Shown: positions 42,356 to 51,502 of the stretch, one piece after another
Layout: every line of letters starts with the position of its first letter
Position numbering within the stretch: the stretch's first letter is position 1
Source of the DNA: Emcibacter sp.
Lineage (GTDB): Bacteria; Pseudomonadota; Alphaproteobacteria; Sphingomonadales; Emcibacteraceae
Length of the DNA: 64,000 bases
Assembly (NCBI RefSeq): GCF_963675455.1
Contig: NZ_OY776217.1
Span: forward strand, 2,404,001-2,468,000
Direction: 5' to 3'
Notes under the pieces: model-generated
Databases searched by the model: none
Seen by the model: the letters and a program-made list of their open reading frames with translations, nothing else
What the model was told of the DNA's origin: nothing
Position numbers and translations under genes: made by a program

Positions 42356-43732
42356 TTAGTCCGCCAGATACTTGTCTATTTCCCTGTGGAATTTGGCGAT
42401 GCAGGCCTCTTCCTGCGCCAGGGTCATATATTTAAGTCCTTTGTTGCGCAGACCTTTCTGCTGCTGGGGGGCCTGATCATAATCCTGCTGCAGAACCAGG
42501 AAATAGGGATAGCTGCCAGGTTCCTCTACATCCGTCAGTTCAGTCCGGGCGGCCTCTCTTTGCTCTTCGGGCAGCCAGGCATAGCGGATCACATGCCAGA
42601 CGCTTTTGTTCGGATCACCGCTTATGTGCGGTACGGGCACGACAGCCGTGGCTTCCCCCGCCCGCATGGACAGGAAGAAGTTCGGGAAGAACAGCCAGCC
42701 ATAATGGTCGGTCATCTGATGATCGCTCAGGCCGCTGACATCGAGACCTTTTTCGGTCAGTGTTTCGCGCGTGGCTTTTTGCAGAAGAGTATGACCGCTG
42801 ACGCCTTCCGGGAAGCTGATTTTTCCATCCTTGTCGGTATATTGCTCGACCAGCTTGTCAAAGTGGGGCATGACTTCCTTGGCGCCGTGATAGGTGGCAG
42901 GCAGGCGGGTCCTGATACCCTCGACTTCCTTTTCCGGGGAAAAACCGTCGGTCTTTACCTCGAAGGGTGAGACAACCAGATGATGATCGCCGATAAAGTT
43001 GTAACGTTCCTTGCTCGGGTCCAGGCGGATTACATCCCCCATCTGCGGGTGGATGCCCTGAATATGGTAACCTTCCTGGAAGGCATCGACCACGACTTTC
43101 CAGTTACATTCCAGTTCTTCCCGGACGTTGAGACCAACCGGAACCATATCCTCAAGATGATAGGGAGCCAGATATTCGGCGACTTCTTCCCCAAGATATT
43201 CCGCCAGCGGCCGGGCATCCGGATCCGGATTGAGGAAAATGAAGCCGGCAAAGGTATCGACTGAAGCCCTGGGAAGCCCGAGCTCGTCCTTGTCGATAGG
43301 TCCAACAAGATCCGGCCGGGCGACAGTGCGCAGGTTTCCTTCGAGATTAAAAGACCATTTATGGAACGGGCACACCAGAACGTTGGAGTGACCTTTTGAT
43401 CCACTGCAAACAGGGTTGCCGCGATGCGGGCAGGCATTGACAAAACCGCGTATCTTGCCGTCCTTGCCTCTGACAACAATGAAGGACTGATCGACAAACT
43501 TATATTCCTTCCAGTCACCGGCTTCGGGCAGTTCGTCGACACGGCCGGCTACCTGCCAGGTACGCATCCAGATTTTGTCCAGTTCTCGCTCGTGGATCTC
43601 GCGGGAGTGATATCGGTCAGTGCTGACTTGCATCTTTGACTGGTCATAGCCGAGGTCTGATAAACCCATACTTCTTTCAAAGCGTTTATCATCGGCACAT
43701 GCACCATTTTGTCCCGTTTTAGTGGATGACAT
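42356..43732 (-). CDS. Rieske oxygenase, alpha subunit 3
   Basis: A 458-residue Rieske oxygenase: C101-x-H103, C121-x2-H124, then VVVDAFQEGYHIQGIH with the mononuclear-iron ligands. The size and FQEGYH motif place it apart from subunits 1 and 2; no classical beta subunit gene follows. It is read leftward, opposite to the other oxygenases. Two perfect 15-bp direct repeats 22 bp apart lie upstream at 43865-43901 and probably control it. The electron donors are presumably shared. Confidence 0.92.
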   Translation of the reverse strand: MSSTKTGQNGACADDKRFERSMGLSDLGYDQSKMQVSTDRYHSREIHERELDKIWMRTWQVAGRVDELPEAGDWKEYKFVDQSFIVVRGKDGKIRGFVNACPHRGNPVCSGSKGHSNVLVCPFHKWSFNLEGNLRTVARPDLVGPIDKDELGLPRASVDTFAGFIFLNPDPDARPLAEYLGEEVAEYLAPYHLEDMVPVGLNVREELECNWKVVVDAFQEGYHIQGIHPQMGDVIRLDPSKERYNFIGDHHLVVSPFEVKTDGFSPEKEVEGIRTRLPATYHGAKEVMPHFDKLVEQYTDKDGKISFPEGVSGHTLLQKATRETLTEKGLDVSGLSDHQMTDHYGWLFFPNFFLSMRAGEATAVVPVPHISGDPNKSVWHVIRYAWLPEEQREAARTELTDVEEPGSYPYFLVLQQDYDQAPQQQKGLRNKGLKYMTLAQEEACIAKFHREIDKYLAD

Positions 43733-43864
43733 GGAAGGCTCCTTTATTTCGAAAAATTTTGCAAGGGCAAGCGAAAATTATTGAGATGCTTGCCTGCTTT
43801 AAATTCACCCTAGGTTCGAATTTTGCCAGTGTAAATATGGTCTGTCGCTGCCGGATGATTTCAC

Positions 43865-43901
43865 ATCAAGAAAACGAAAGATTGTTATCAAGAAAACGAA
43901 A
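43865..43901 (-). promoter_or_regulatory. Two 15-bp direct repeats, 22-bp period, upstream of Rieske oxygenase 3
   Basis: ATCAAGAAAACGAAA occurs at 43865-43879 and 43887-43901 with no mismatch. The 22-bp period (two helix turns) places both copies on one face of DNA, as AraC/XylS-type activators need. It lies about 130 bp upstream of the leftward start at 43732. Confidence 0.65.
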
Positions 43902-43991
43902 TAACCCCTCTTGAACATATGTTTTTTCCAAAAAAAGATGTTCAATGAAACTAAAGCCCGCGAATAATAATCGAAATATTTGCACGATAAT

Positions 43992-44912
43992 CTATTGCTG
44001 CTCACAGGACTGGCTCGTGAGTGCCTGCCGTTTAAATTCAGTTGGCGTTTTGCCGGTCACACGACGAAAAGCCGTGGAGAAATAGGCCGGGCTTTTGAAC
44101 CCCAGGCGCACCGAAACCTCTTCGCAACTGTACTGGCTCCGGGTGAGCATGGTCTTGGCGGTTCTTATCCGCTCCCCGGCAATGTACTTGTGAATTTGCC
44201 AACCCGTAGCCGCCTTGAAGGAGCGGGCCAGATGTTCCTTGCTGATGCCGCATATTGTTGCCAGTTCGCTCAGGTTCGGGTAGCCCAGTTCCAGCGATGC
44301 CTGGATGCGTTCCTCAATTCTTCGCAGCTGCCAGGCGGCCAGCGGCAGATGGTCACCCCTTCCAGTTCCCTTCTTTTCCAGCTGTCTTACATGACGCGCC
44401 AGTTCGATCAGCATCATGGTTGTGACCGCTTCGATCAGTTGTTCATGTGCAAAGCCCGGTTGCTCCAACTCGGCATGGAGTTCCTGCATCATGACCTCGA
44501 TACGCTGGTTTCTGAGGGCAACCAGGGATCCGGTGTGCCGTTCCCATTGTTCCCTTGTCACCTGAGTTGTGTTTTCCAGAAAGTCGGCATCATAAAAGCA
44601 GTAAAGTACACGCAGGGGTTTTTCTATCGGGTACAAGCAGATAGAACGACCCGCTGGCAGAAAACCTACGGAATTTACGCGGGGCAACATTTCTGGGGCT
44701 CGCAAGTTGTCGATACGCAGGGGCGAATGATTATTTGAAAGGCGCTGGAACAGCGAATAACCTGGATAAACGGGCCGCTCTCCGAAACCTTGCCAGCTAA
44801 TGGTTGCAAGCTGTACCTTCACATTGGGAAGAAGGACTTCTTTTTCCAGGTTCTGTTGCATTGGGTTTGCCAGCCATTCCTGACTTTGTTGCAGGGTACT
44901 TAATTCCAACAA
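43992..44912 (-). CDS. AraC/XylS-family transcriptional activator
   Basis: A 306-residue regulator. Residues 1-190 form a cupin-like effector/dimer domain without close hallmarks. Residues about 205-300 hold the two helix-turn-helix motifs (LSELATICGISKEHLARSFK; then CEEVSVRLGFKSPAYFSTAF and the FRRVTGKTPTEFK signature). It should bind tandem direct repeats and recruit polymerase. Promoter 4 drives it, promoter 5 drives the divergent gene, and four more copies of the same site lie in the island, so it is the best candidate for the master regulator of that set. Confidence 0.92.
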   Translation of the reverse strand: MLELSTLQQSQEWLANPMQQNLEKEVLLPNVKVQLATISWQGFGERPVYPGYSLFQRLSNNHSPLRIDNLRAPEMLPRVNSVGFLPAGRSICLYPIEKPLRVLYCFYDADFLENTTQVTREQWERHTGSLVALRNQRIEVMMQELHAELEQPGFAHEQLIEAVTTMMLIELARHVRQLEKKGTGRGDHLPLAAWQLRRIEERIQASLELGYPNLSELATICGISKEHLARSFKAATGWQIHKYIAGERIRTAKTMLTRSQYSCEEVSVRLGFKSPAYFSTAFRRVTGKTPTEFKRQALTSQSCEQQ

Positions 44913-44968
44913 TGCAAAGCATGATCTGTCATCTGGCCAGTCCAGGAAGTATCTTGCTTTGGCTGAAT

Positions 44969-45035
44969 ATTATAGAATGCGAAGACGCCTTGTAAAATCG
45001 ATGGTAGTTATTGGACATATCAGAAAGGGTTATGC
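44969..45035 (-). promoter_or_regulatory. Activator-dependent promoter 4 (toward araC-family gene)
   Basis: On the minus strand: CATAA-N5-TCTGAT and AATAA-N5-ATCGAT are 22 bp apart, followed by TTTACA (44991-44996), 16 bp and a perfect TATAAT (44969-44974). It has the best -10 of the six, fitting basal expression of a regulator. Confidence 0.72.
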
Positions 45036-45128
45036 GGGCGAGAGCCTGGTAGAACAGCAGAGCGAGGCGATTTTCCCTCGTGTGTGCCCGGCATCTGTGC
45101 CCCTTGCATGACGTTGTTTTCAGGCTGT

Positions 45129-45196
45129 GCATAAGCCAAGCCGATGTGTCCAATAAATAGTAACGATTTTACAATCTTCTTAATCAACCGCTATCT
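45129..45196 (+). promoter_or_regulatory. Activator-dependent promoter 5 (toward OYE gene)
   Basis: CATAA-N5-GCCGAT and AATAA-N5-AACGAT are 22 bp apart, followed by TTTACA (45168-45173), then CTATCT at 45191-45196 as a weak -10. Confidence 0.68.
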
Positions 45197-45347
45197 TGTC
45201 AAAGTACAACATTGCGATGTGTTTCTGGGTGCTTTTCAGGGCAGTCAAGTCCGATGTTTTGATATAGTGGAGTAGCTTGTCGTTACTTGTCTTGTGGCGA
45301 AAAGCGAATAAATAAAAATAACCAATAATGGTAGGAAAGAGATATTA

Positions 45348-46532
45348 ATGTCATCATCTTCCCGAATTGATGCCCTTCTGGAACCTGTTACTGTCCGGGG
45401 TGTTAAATTTCCCAATCGAGTGATCATGTCGCCGATGACGCGTGGCGCGTCTCCAAATGGCGTGCCCAGTCCGGAAGTTGCTGCCTATTATCGACGCCGT
45501 GCCGAAGGTGGTGTAGGTGCTATCTTTACTGAATCCGTATTCATTGAAGATAAGGGCACCATGGGCAAGTTCGATCTCGAGGGCGGTGAGGACCTGAAAA
45601 TCGGTTGGCCGGTTATGTTCGGTGATGCGCCGCTTGAAGGTTGGCGCCGTGTGGTTGACGAGGTTCACGCTGCGGGCGGCCTGATTTTTCCGCAATTAAT
45701 GCACCTTGGAATTCAGAGAACGCCCGCCAAGGGGCAGGCGTGGTCAGATATTCATATTTCCAGCCCGAGCGGAATCTGGGGTACACCGGAGCAGATTGCC
45801 GGACTGGATGAGGAAAAGGCCAAAGCGCTTAACTGTCCTGAAAAGGCAATGACCGAGGATGAAATCCGGGCTGTCATTAATGCTTTTGCGGAGGCAGCGG
45901 CGAACGCCAAATCGGTCGGGTTTGACGGTATTGCCCTGCATGGCGGCCACGGTTATCTGATCGACAATTTCATGAGGGAAGAGACAAATCTCCGGACCGA
46001 TGATTGGGGCGGGGACCACGTGGGGCGCATGCGTTTCGCGGTAGAGGTCGTTCGCGCTGTGCGCACGGCCATTGGTGACGACACACTTATTTCGTTCCGC
46101 TTCTCTCAGTGGACCCACCATGATGTGGATGCGATGCTGACCAAAACGCCTGAGGAACTCCAGGATATTCTGCAGCTTCTGGCTGATGCCGGTGTGGATA
46201 TATTTGAGGCGAGCGCGCGGGACTTTCGTGATCCTGTTTATGAAGGGTCACCTCTCAATATTTCAGCCTGGACACGCAAGCTTGTCGACAGGCCGGTGGT
46301 GATGGTTGGCGGGACAGGCGTTCGCCGGGAACGGCATGAGTCAGCCCTGAAGCCGCCTCAGGTGGTCGACAATGTTGATGAGATTATGGAGCGCTTTGCT
46401 GCAGGCGAGTTTGATTTTCTGGCCATTGGCCGTGCTCTGCTGAATGATCCCAACTGGCTGCAGCGTGCACGTACGGGCGAGCCGTTTCTTGATTTCAATC
46501 CAGCTTGTCTGAAGATGGGATACGTAGAGTGA
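45348..46532 (+). CDS. NADH:flavin oxidoreductase, old yellow enzyme family
   Basis: A 394-residue FMN TIM barrel. The start PVTVRGVKFPNRVIMSPMTR, the substrate-site HGGHGYLIDNFM and the end-motif FDFLAIGRALLNDPNW are standard OYE features. There is no C-terminal Fe-S/FAD extension, so it is the short OYE type, an ene-reductase for alpha,beta-unsaturated carbonyls. It could saturate a ring-cleavage or quinone-like intermediate. Promoter 5 lies upstream and a TonB receptor gene follows 134 bp on. Confidence 0.9.
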   Translation: MSSSSRIDALLEPVTVRGVKFPNRVIMSPMTRGASPNGVPSPEVAAYYRRRAEGGVGAIFTESVFIEDKGTMGKFDLEGGEDLKIGWPVMFGDAPLEGWRRVVDEVHAAGGLIFPQLMHLGIQRTPAKGQAWSDIHISSPSGIWGTPEQIAGLDEEKAKALNCPEKAMTEDEIRAVINAFAEAAANAKSVGFDGIALHGGHGYLIDNFMREETNLRTDDWGGDHVGRMRFAVEVVRAVRTAIGDDTLISFRFSQWTHHDVDAMLTKTPEELQDILQLLADAGVDIFEASARDFRDPVYEGSPLNISAWTRKLVDRPVVMVGGTGVRRERHESALKPPQVVDNVDEIMERFAAGEFDFLAIGRALLNDPNWLQRARTGEPFLDFNPACLKMGYVE

Positions 46533-46666
46533 GAGTTGCTGCCTTTATGGGAAAAGGTCGGTGATGATTTTAGATTGGAACGCAAAGTGACGAGCTTTTG
46601 ACTATCCGCATTTTGTGTTCAAGGTTTACTGCAATAAGGCAATTAAGGGAGTTTAGGGAGATAAAC

Positions 46667-49129
46667 ATGACTAAAAAACTTTCGAAAAGTCTACTTTTGG
46701 CAACGGTAGCAGCATGTTCGCTGGCAGAGGTAACGCCGGCAATGGCTCAAATGGTGCTGGAAGAAATCACTGTTACAGCACGTAAGCGTGAAGAATCCAT
46801 TATGAAAGTGCCGGTAACCACATCGGTACTCAGCGGTGACACACTTGATCAATATGCCATTACAGATGTTGCTGGTGTGGCAGACAAGACGCCCGGTCTG
46901 AATTTCAGTAACGGGCCGACCGCATCCGGTGTGCTGGTGTCCATGCGTGGTATCGGTACAGGTACAAATAACCCGGCGATTGACCAGTCAATTGCGTTTG
47001 TGATCGACGGTATGCAGTTCACCCAGGGTCTCGCCTTTGAGATGGCGACACTGGATATGGCCCAAGTCGAGGTGATGAAAGGGCCGCAGGCGCTGTTCTT
47101 TGGTAAAGCTGCTCCGGCTGGTGTTATCGCTGTCAGAACAGCGGATCCGGGCGAGGAATTCGAAGTTAAACTGCGCGCCGGCTATGAATTTGAAGCGCAG
47201 GAACGGATGGGCGAGTTTGTTATTTCCGGGCCAGTTACCGATACACTCGGCCTGCGACTGGCGGCGCAATATTCAAAAATGGACGGTTATTTCACAAACG
47301 ATGCCGAAGTCGGCAATTCAGCGTTTGGCAGCCTGGGCGCAGCACCTGTTACTTATCAGGAGTTTCCAAACAAGGAACAAGTAATGGTCAGGGGGACCAT
47401 GGTCTGGAACCCGTCTGACAATTTCAAAGCCCGGCTGAAACTGAATTATTCTGACATGGAAATCCAGGGTTTCGGTTCCGAGCCCCAGCTTGTTTCCTGT
47501 CCGGACGGAACGGATAGTTTCTTTAGCTTCCTTGGGCTGTCATTCATAGGAGGTGAAACTTGTGACGTTGATGGAAACCAGACCCTGATTTACATGGATC
47601 CTGATTCTTTCCCAGGCATCTACAATGACGGTGTTCCTTTCGCCGATGTTCAGCAGTTCTTTGGCTCACTGGAAATGAGCTATGACTTTGGCAACGATCT
47701 GACGTTGAGCTCGGTCACCGGTTTTTACGATGTTGACCAGTCATCCATGTTTAACGGGTCTATTACAACGTCGCTTGGTTCCCCGTTTGCCATCCAGGGC
47801 AAAATGGACCGCAGGGACTTTACGCAGGAACTGCGCCTGACATCCGATTATGCCGGCGACGTAAACTTCATGGCGGGTGCGTTCTATCAGAAAGGTGAAA
47901 CAAACTTCCTGTCCAGTCTGCCTGCCAACCAGGCCTGGCTCCCGCTGCTGGGCGTTCTTCGGCCGGGTGCCTCGTGGCCGCCAGCACTTGCCTGGGCGGA
48001 TCATAGTATTGATTCCGAAACCGTGTCACTCTTTGGTCAGGTGTTGTGGAAAATTACCCCGGAACTTGAAATCGGCGCCGGTGTTCGCTGGACCGATGAA
48101 CAGCGCAGTCACAACGTTGTGAACAGGCTTCTTGAGCGGTTTGACCTGGGACCAGCTCTGCCGGTTACTCTTGCCAGGCCGGAACTTAGTTCTTCCAACT
48201 GGTCTCCGGAAGTTTCCATTGCTTATACGCCTACCGATGAGTTGACTATCTATGCCAACTTCAAACGGGCCTACAAATCCGGTTCCTTCGATGTCGGTGG
48301 TGGTGCCAATAACGGTGATGACAAAGCATTTGATGATGAAACAGTGAGAGGCGGAGAGTTCGGTGTCAAGGCTCTCCTGGCAGATGGTGCTCTGATCGTT
48401 AATGCGGCTACTTATTACTACGAGTATGACGACATGCAGGTCGAGACCCGCGTGTTCGATCCCGAGAATGGCTCGGTGGCTGTGCGTACAGTTAACGCCG
48501 CATCCTCTGAGATCTATGGTATCGATCTTGATGCCACTTATGCTGTCCCTGGAGTTGACGGACTGACCCTTTACGGTGCCGTTAACTGGAACACCGCAAA
48601 GTATACGGACTTTGATAACGCTCAGTGTTATACTGGTCAAACCTTTGCTGCTGGCTGTAACATTGACCTGAATGATGACGGAATCGGAGATGCCCAGAGC
48701 CTCACTGGTGAACCGTTGCTGCGTGCTCCCAAATGGATGGCAAATGCAGGCTTTGATTATCAGACAGATGTGTCAAATGATCTGACACTGAGCCTGGCTT
48801 CCAACCTGAGCTACTCAGACTCCTATTCTGCCTCCAGCACCAACATTGCGGATGCCTACCAGGATAGCTATGTCAAGCTTAGCGCCAACATTGGCCTGGG
48901 TAGCAATGAAGACGGCTGGAGAGTTGAGCTCATCGGCGACAACCTGACTGACAAGTATGTCTACGGTAACTGTGCGCCTGCAGGTTATGCTGACAGCCTG
49001 CTGATGGGGCAGGATGCTGCATTTGCCGGAACCGGTGCCGCAGGCGGTCCGGGTGGAAGCCCTGAAACAGCTTGCTTTACCTCTCGGGGCCGAAGTGTAT
49101 GGCTGCGTCTGACGGTAAACCTCAACTGA
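46667..49129 (+). CDS. TonB-dependent outer-membrane receptor 1
   Basis: An 820-residue receptor with signal peptide (cleavage likely after AMA at residue 27), TonB box EEITVTARKRE at about 31-41, plug domain 45-160 (MRGIGTG, DGMQF, VEVMKGPQALFFG) and a barrel ending in RSVWLRLTVNLN. It imports a bulky or scarce substrate at the cost of TonB energy. In this island the likely cargo is an aromatic compound rather than iron, though sequence alone cannot exclude a siderophore. ATG 46667 follows GGGAG. Confidence 0.93.
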   Translation: MTKKLSKSLLLATVAACSLAEVTPAMAQMVLEEITVTARKREESIMKVPVTTSVLSGDTLDQYAITDVAGVADKTPGLNFSNGPTASGVLVSMRGIGTGTNNPAIDQSIAFVIDGMQFTQGLAFEMATLDMAQVEVMKGPQALFFGKAAPAGVIAVRTADPGEEFEVKLRAGYEFEAQERMGEFVISGPVTDTLGLRLAAQYSKMDGYFTNDAEVGNSAFGSLGAAPVTYQEFPNKEQVMVRGTMVWNPSDNFKARLKLNYSDMEIQGFGSEPQLVSCPDGTDSFFSFLGLSFIGGETCDVDGNQTLIYMDPDSFPGIYNDGVPFADVQQFFGSLEMSYDFGNDLTLSSVTGFYDVDQSSMFNGSITTSLGSPFAIQGKMDRRDFTQELRLTSDYAGDVNFMAGAFYQKGETNFLSSLPANQAWLPLLGVLRPGASWPPALAWADHSIDSETVSLFGQVLWKITPELEIGAGVRWTDEQRSHNVVNRLLERFDLGPALPVTLARPELSSSNWSPEVSIAYTPTDELTIYANFKRAYKSGSFDVGGGANNGDDKAFDDETVRGGEFGVKALLADGALIVNAATYYYEYDDMQVETRVFDPENGSVAVRTVNAASSEIYGIDLDATYAVPGVDGLTLYGAVNWNTAKYTDFDNAQCYTGQTFAAGCNIDLNDDGIGDAQSLTGEPLLRAPKWMANAGFDYQTDVSNDLTLSLASNLSYSDSYSASSTNIADAYQDSYVKLSANIGLGSNEDGWRVELIGDNLTDKYVYGNCAPAGYADSLLMGQDAAFAGTGAAGGPGGSPETACFTSRGRSVWLRLTVNLN

Positions 49130-49171
49130 TCCTGCAGAAAATAGATCCAGTTAGCTAGAGCTGATATCTGG

Positions 49172-49209
49172 ACGGAAGGCGCCTGTTCCCAAGCGTCTTC
49201 CGTTTTTTT
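49172..49209 (+). terminator. Rho-independent terminator after TonB receptor 1
   Basis: ACGGAAG and CTTCCGT form the main stem, with GCGC/GCGT inside, followed by seven T. Confidence 0.85.
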
Positions 49210-49302
49210 AATAAACGAAAAAAATCCTTATTCCTGATTTTCAGGAGTTTGGGTGCCGCCGCCGACATGGCCAAATTCAGGGGGAAACGGGCTGCTTTAT
49301 TC

Positions 49303-49369
49303 ACATAAGTCAAGCGGATACATCCGATAAAGAATAATGATTTTACAATGTTTCCCGGCATCCGATAAG
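49303..49369 (+). promoter_or_regulatory. Activator-dependent promoter 6 (toward TauD2-ligAB operon)
   Basis: CATAA-N5-GCGGAT and GATAA-N5-AATGAT are 22 bp apart, followed by TTTACA (49342-49347), 16 bp and GATAAG (49364-49369). Confidence 0.68.
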
Positions 49370-49507
49370 GTGAAATGAATGTATGGATACGGGTGGGACA
49401 CGGTCAGCGTTAGGGTGAAGAATAAAATACCAAAGCTGATATTCAAACCGTTGCACCGAGGCGAAAGCCACACGAAATCGAAGCTTTAAATTTGGGAGAA
49501 TAAGGAT

Positions 49508-50332
49508 ATGACTGGCGCTTTTAAGGCCGAAGATATCAAGCCAAAAATCGGATCTCGAATCCTCAACAGCAAGGAAGAGCTGCTCAGCGGTGCGCATTCC
49601 ACGGCAATCAGGGATTTGCTGGAACAGCGGGGTGTGCTCGTTTTTCCAAAGATTAACTTTAATGATGATGAGCAGATTGCCTTTACCAGGACCCTCGGCA
49701 AGGTTGCGAAAGAGCGTAGCGGTGAAGAAGTCTTTCCGATTTCTCTTGACCCCAAAGTTTCCTCAGGTGTGGATTATCTGAAAGGCGCTTTTTACTGGCA
49801 CTTTGATGGCACCATCCAGCCGATGCCGATCCTGGCTTCCCTGTTGAGTTCCAAGGTTCTTCCGCCCTCAGGCGGTAATACCGAGTTTGCCAACTGCTAT
49901 GCGGCTTACGAAGAGCTTCCCGAGGAAGAGAAAAAACGGATTGAAAATCTGAAGGTCGTTCATGCAACCTGGAATTCCCTTCTTTACTACGAGCCGGAGC
50001 CGAACCAGGAAAAGCTCAAGCAGTGGATCGAGCTTGGTGAGAAAGAGCTGCCGCTCGTCTGGACCCATAAATCCGGTCGCAAGTCCCTGGTTCTGGGCTG
50101 CACAGCGCATCACGTGGTCGGTGTAGACCATAAAGAGAGCGCTCTTTTGCTTAATGGTCTGCGGGAATGGGCGACCAGCGAACAGTTCCATTACAGCCAT
50201 AAATGGTCAGTGGGCGATATGGTGATGTGGGACAATACCGGCACCCTGCACCGTGCCATGCCTTACCCGATGGACAGTGGTCGCGAACTGCACCGCACCA
50301 AGCTGGAAGGTGAAGAGCCCATCGCGGCTTAA
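49508..50332 (+). CDS. TauD/TfdA-family 2-oxoglutarate dioxygenase, copy 2
   Basis: A 274-residue paralogue of the enzyme at 17115-17939 with no length change. H98, D100, H248 and the C-terminal Arg residues are all kept, so it should be active. Differences from copy 1 cluster at residues 1-60 and 140-178, the latter flanking the substrate pocket in the family, which may mean different substrates. Promoter 6 lies upstream. The next gene starts 48 bp later. Confidence 0.92.
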   Translation: MTGAFKAEDIKPKIGSRILNSKEELLSGAHSTAIRDLLEQRGVLVFPKINFNDDEQIAFTRTLGKVAKERSGEEVFPISLDPKVSSGVDYLKGAFYWHFDGTIQPMPILASLLSSKVLPPSGGNTEFANCYAAYEELPEEEKKRIENLKVVHATWNSLLYYEPEPNQEKLKQWIELGEKELPLVWTHKSGRKSLVLGCTAHHVVGVDHKESALLLNGLREWATSEQFHYSHKWSVGDMVMWDNTGTLHRAMPYPMDSGRELHRTKLEGEEPIAA

Positions 50333-50380
50333 TGTCACCCACTTTATTTCTACGAATATTTTAAAAGCAGGAGCAAGAAT

Positions 50381-51418
50381 ATGGTTAAGTCATGGGCTTT
50401 CGAATTTTTCCCCAATCCCCATGCTCATGGAGGCGAAGAATCCGCTGAGATCGACCCCAAGCTGGAGCAGGATTACTGGAATTTTTACATGGACCTTTGG
50501 GTCAGCGCAGAAGCCTTGGGATTTGATGGTCTGCTTCTGAGTGAGCATCACTTTGGCGGCGGTTACAGCCCGTCCCCGAACATCCTGTTGCCGGCAATTG
50601 CCCAGCGGACCAAAAACATACGTCTCGGCGTGATGGGTAACGTTCTGCCTTATCACACGCCCTGGCGTCTGTTGGAAGAGTTCGCCATGCTGGATAACCT
50701 GACCGGCGGTCGTCTTGAAATCGGTACTTCTGCCGGTATTCCTGCAGAGCTGGCTATGGTTGGCATGTCTCCCGCTGAAGGCCGGGCCCGTTACGAAGAA
50801 TCCATCGAGGTAATCGACAAGGGTCTGAAAAACGGTGTGATTAACCACAAAGGGAAATACTGGAAAATTGAAAACCTGCCGGTTGTTCCCCCGTTCGCAC
50901 AAAAGCCTGAGCCGCCGAAATGGACCACCGTAATCAGTGTTGAATCTGCCCGCAAGGCCGCGGCACGTGGTTCCAAGATTGCCACCGGCTTTATCTCCAC
51001 CGACAAGGTAAAAGAAGTCTTTGACAACTACAAGGAAGCGGCTGCTCAAGCAGGCCTTGAGGCCGGACCGGATCAGTTGGGTCTGCGGCGTCAGGTTATC
51101 ATCGATGCGACGTCAGTGCCCAGCGAGAAAGCCGAAGGGTATAAAGAGGCCTTTGTTGACATGGTTGCCGCCTTCGACAAGCGCGTTATTGCCCCGGGCC
51201 GCAAGGCGCTGGACTCTGACGGTGCTCATGGCTACGCTTTTGGTGATGATGAGTTCATTAGCGGTTCGCCGAAAGAGGTGGCAGAGCAGATTAACGATCA
51301 GTGCGAGCGCAGTGGTGCGGGTCACTTCCAGGTGGTCTTTGCCGGTCATCAGTCACTTGAAGAACTGGCTATGTCCTGGAAACTCTATGGTGAGGAAGTT
51401 ATTCCTCTGCTGAAATAG
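50381..51418 (+). CDS. Luciferase-like (LLM-class) flavin monooxygenase
   Basis: A 345-residue TIM-barrel flavin oxygenase of the bacterial luciferase superfamily. SEHHFGGGYSPSPNILLPAI near residue 54 and GRLEIGTSAGI near 109 are family motifs. It uses reduced FMN and O2, or F420, to oxidise carbonyl, sulfonate or amine compounds. It has been added between TauD and ligAB here but not in the first TauD-ligAB set. A flavin reductase (21487) could supply it. Role unknown. Confidence 0.9.
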   Translation: MVKSWAFEFFPNPHAHGGEESAEIDPKLEQDYWNFYMDLWVSAEALGFDGLLLSEHHFGGGYSPSPNILLPAIAQRTKNIRLGVMGNVLPYHTPWRLLEEFAMLDNLTGGRLEIGTSAGIPAELAMVGMSPAEGRARYEESIEVIDKGLKNGVINHKGKYWKIENLPVVPPFAQKPEPPKWTTVISVESARKAAARGSKIATGFISTDKVKEVFDNYKEAAAQAGLEAGPDQLGLRRQVIIDATSVPSEKAEGYKEAFVDMVAAFDKRVIAPGRKALDSDGAHGYAFGDDEFISGSPKEVAEQINDQCERSGAGHFQVVFAGHQSLEELAMSWKLYGEEVIPLLK

Positions 51419-51502
51419 GCCACGGCCAGATTGCTAATGCCGGCGTCGACAGTTTTCTCTGATTGTCGGCGCTGGACTGCAACATAAGACGAAGGAAAGC
51501 GC

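Larger units (their letters stand above)
44913..45347. promoter_or_regulatory. Divergent araC-family / old-yellow-enzyme control region
   Basis: 435 bases without a gene. Promoter 4 reads left (44969-45035) and promoter 5 reads right (45129-45196). Their activator sites face each other about 94 bp apart. A leader of about 145 nt follows promoter 5. The arrangement would let the regulator control itself and the OYE gene together. Confidence 0.68.
49130..49507. promoter_or_regulatory. Intergenic region with terminator and activator promoter 6
   Basis: 378 bases with no gene. A terminator (49172-49209) ends the TonB transcript; promoter 6 (49303-49369) starts the TauD2 operon, leaving a leader of about 130 nt. 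Confidence 0.7.
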
